From: Bacteroides oleiciplenus YIT 12058
GTDB taxonomy: Bacteria > Bacteroidota > Bacteroidia > Bacteroidales > Bacteroidaceae
Assembly (NCBI RefSeq): GCF_000315485.1
Contig: NZ_JH992943.1
Location: forward strand, 391,594-455,593
DNA: 64,000 bases
Reading direction: 5' to 3'
Part shown: in pieces, positions 63,308 to 64,000 of the stretch
Numbering within the stretch: position 1 is the first letter of the stretch
Layout of the letters: every line of letters starts with the position of its first letter
Notes under the pieces: generated by a model
Databases searched by the model: none
What the model saw: only the letters and a program-made list of their open reading frames with translations
What the model was told of the DNA's origin: nothing
Translations under genes and position numbers: made by a program

Positions 63308-64000
63308 TCTATCTTTTTAAATATCCTGTTCCACTTTATTTTACCCGTATTCCTATCTACAGACTTCCATATCCTAACAGCCTTCCCTACAATAAAGGGT
63401 TCAGGCAACAAGCCCCAATAGCGAGAATCCTGAGAGTTCATCACCTTATCGCCTGCCACGAAATAGTAATTCTCCTTGAAACGATATGTGTGTATTACAC
63501 TATCGTTCAACAAAACCATATCTCCACGTAGTAAAAGTTTCTTTTTCTGCTCCCATTCTATTACATTCCGATACAAGGCAACATGCTTGGAAGTCATCTC
63601 TATCACATCACCTTTTGCTGGGAGATATAAAGGACCAAAATTCATTATATCCCAATCCACAATGTCATTATAAGGATAACCACTCATCACAATTCCATAG
63701 TCCCCTTCCCGACCATGTTCAGCAATCCACATCAAATTGTCCTGTGACTCCACATTTCCCAATTCCGAGGTATAGCCATGTACTTTATAATGCCCTCTAC
63801 TTATTTCAAATGTATCACCGGGCAAAGCAACACAACGCTTCACATAATAATTCATTACCTGAAAAACAATACTATCCCAACGCTGTTCCATATAAGGGAA
63901 GTTAAAAACCAGCACATCATTTCTTTTGACTTCACCCAGTTCAGGCAAACGGGATATATTAATTTTCTTGCCATCCAAAGCGTCCTTAATATTGAATAAA
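63304..64000 (-). CDS. lepB: Signal peptidase I family (S26), 5-prime end outside the window
   Basis: The visible part is about 232 residues and is open to the right edge, so the N-terminal membrane anchor and the catalytic Ser lie beyond it. The catalytic Lys is in YYVKRCVALPGDTFEI, and the C-terminal box is GDKVMNSQDSRYWGLLPEPFIVGK (family GDN..NSxDSR). RNDVLVFNFPY is the usual strand before the Lys. It is probably an extra signal peptidase serving its own operon, since the housekeeping gene is not expected next to a Wzy-like gene. The coordinate 63978 sometimes chosen as start is a TTG inside the gene. Confidence 0.85.
   Translation of the reverse strand, partial: LFNIKDALDGKKINISRLPELGEVKRNDVLVFNFPYMEQRWDSIVFQVMNYYVKRCVALPGDTFEISRGHYKVHGYTSELGNVESQDNLMWIAEHGREGDYGIVMSGYPYNDIVDWDIMNFGPLYLPAKGDVIEMTSKHVALYRNVIEWEQKKKLLLRGDMVLLNDSVIHTYRFKENYYFVAGDKVMNSQDSRYWGLLPEPFIVGKAVRIWKSVDRNTGKIKWNRIFKKIE

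Overview
The window reads as chromosomal DNA of a gut Bacteroides species. Signs of this are repeated TAnnTTTG -7 boxes a short distance before genes, a SusC/SusD pair with a hybrid two-component regulator, pyrophosphate-dependent phosphofructokinase, several ECF sigma factors with membrane partners, and many Bacteroidetes-type lipoproteins and outer-membrane barrels. The species cannot be fixed from the sequence alone. No rRNA, tRNA, CRISPR array, transposase or phage gene was seen.

Layout. 1-2.4 kb: ECF sigma factor operon (sigma, membrane partner, small secreted protein, barrel). 2.4-6.2 kb: guanine-deaminase-like enzyme, then on the other strand a FadL-type barrel and a Gly/Trp/His/Ser-rich secreted protein. 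6.4-7.3 kb: prmA, followed by the tail of a destroyed ABC-permease gene. 7.4-11.6 kb: a four-gene dlt-like cassette (adenylation enzyme, carrier protein, MBOAT acyltransferase, DltD-like SGNH protein). 11.6-14.2 kb: GH25 lysozyme and PPi-phosphofructokinase. 14.4-24.2 kb: small protein, acyltransferase, omega-amidase, alpha-2-macroglobulin and PBP1C. 24.6-34.6 kb: NagB/PIG-L fusion, amidase-like secreted protein, TusA-like protein, a lone histidine kinase, a YgiQ radical-SAM enzyme and a barrel. 35.1-50.0 kb: a polysaccharide-utilisation locus (GH105, SusD, SusC, an uncharacterised toroid-type protein, two DUF2264 paralogues) facing a hybrid two-component regulator. 50.0-59.0 kb: mfd, a DPM-type glycosyltransferase, pyrC, a stand-alone MetH activation domain, a second ECF sigma operon and a metallophosphoesterase. 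59.2-64.0 kb: an operon on the minus strand with signal peptidase, a Wzy-like/TPR membrane protein, a LuxR-type HTH protein and a transglutaminase-like lipoprotein; it runs off the right edge.

How the genes fit together. The PUL probably binds and imports an acidic polysaccharide: a lyase would give unsaturated uronic ends and GH105 would remove them. The dlt-like cassette should activate a small acid, load it on a carrier and pass it through a membrane acyltransferase to an envelope polymer. It is unexpected in a Gram-negative that lacks teichoic acid. A2M and PBP1C form the known periplasmic defence/peptidoglycan pair.

The most unusual structure not explained by genes is a set of short repeat arrays. 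Four intergenic arrays share an 11- or 22-bp period while having unrelated sequences. A second class has a 7- or 14-bp period; it sits at stop codons and, in one case, forms a 34-bp inverted repeat carried in frame inside ygiQ. Broken genes at 7.3, 30.3 and 59.0 kb mark places where the chromosome has been rearranged.
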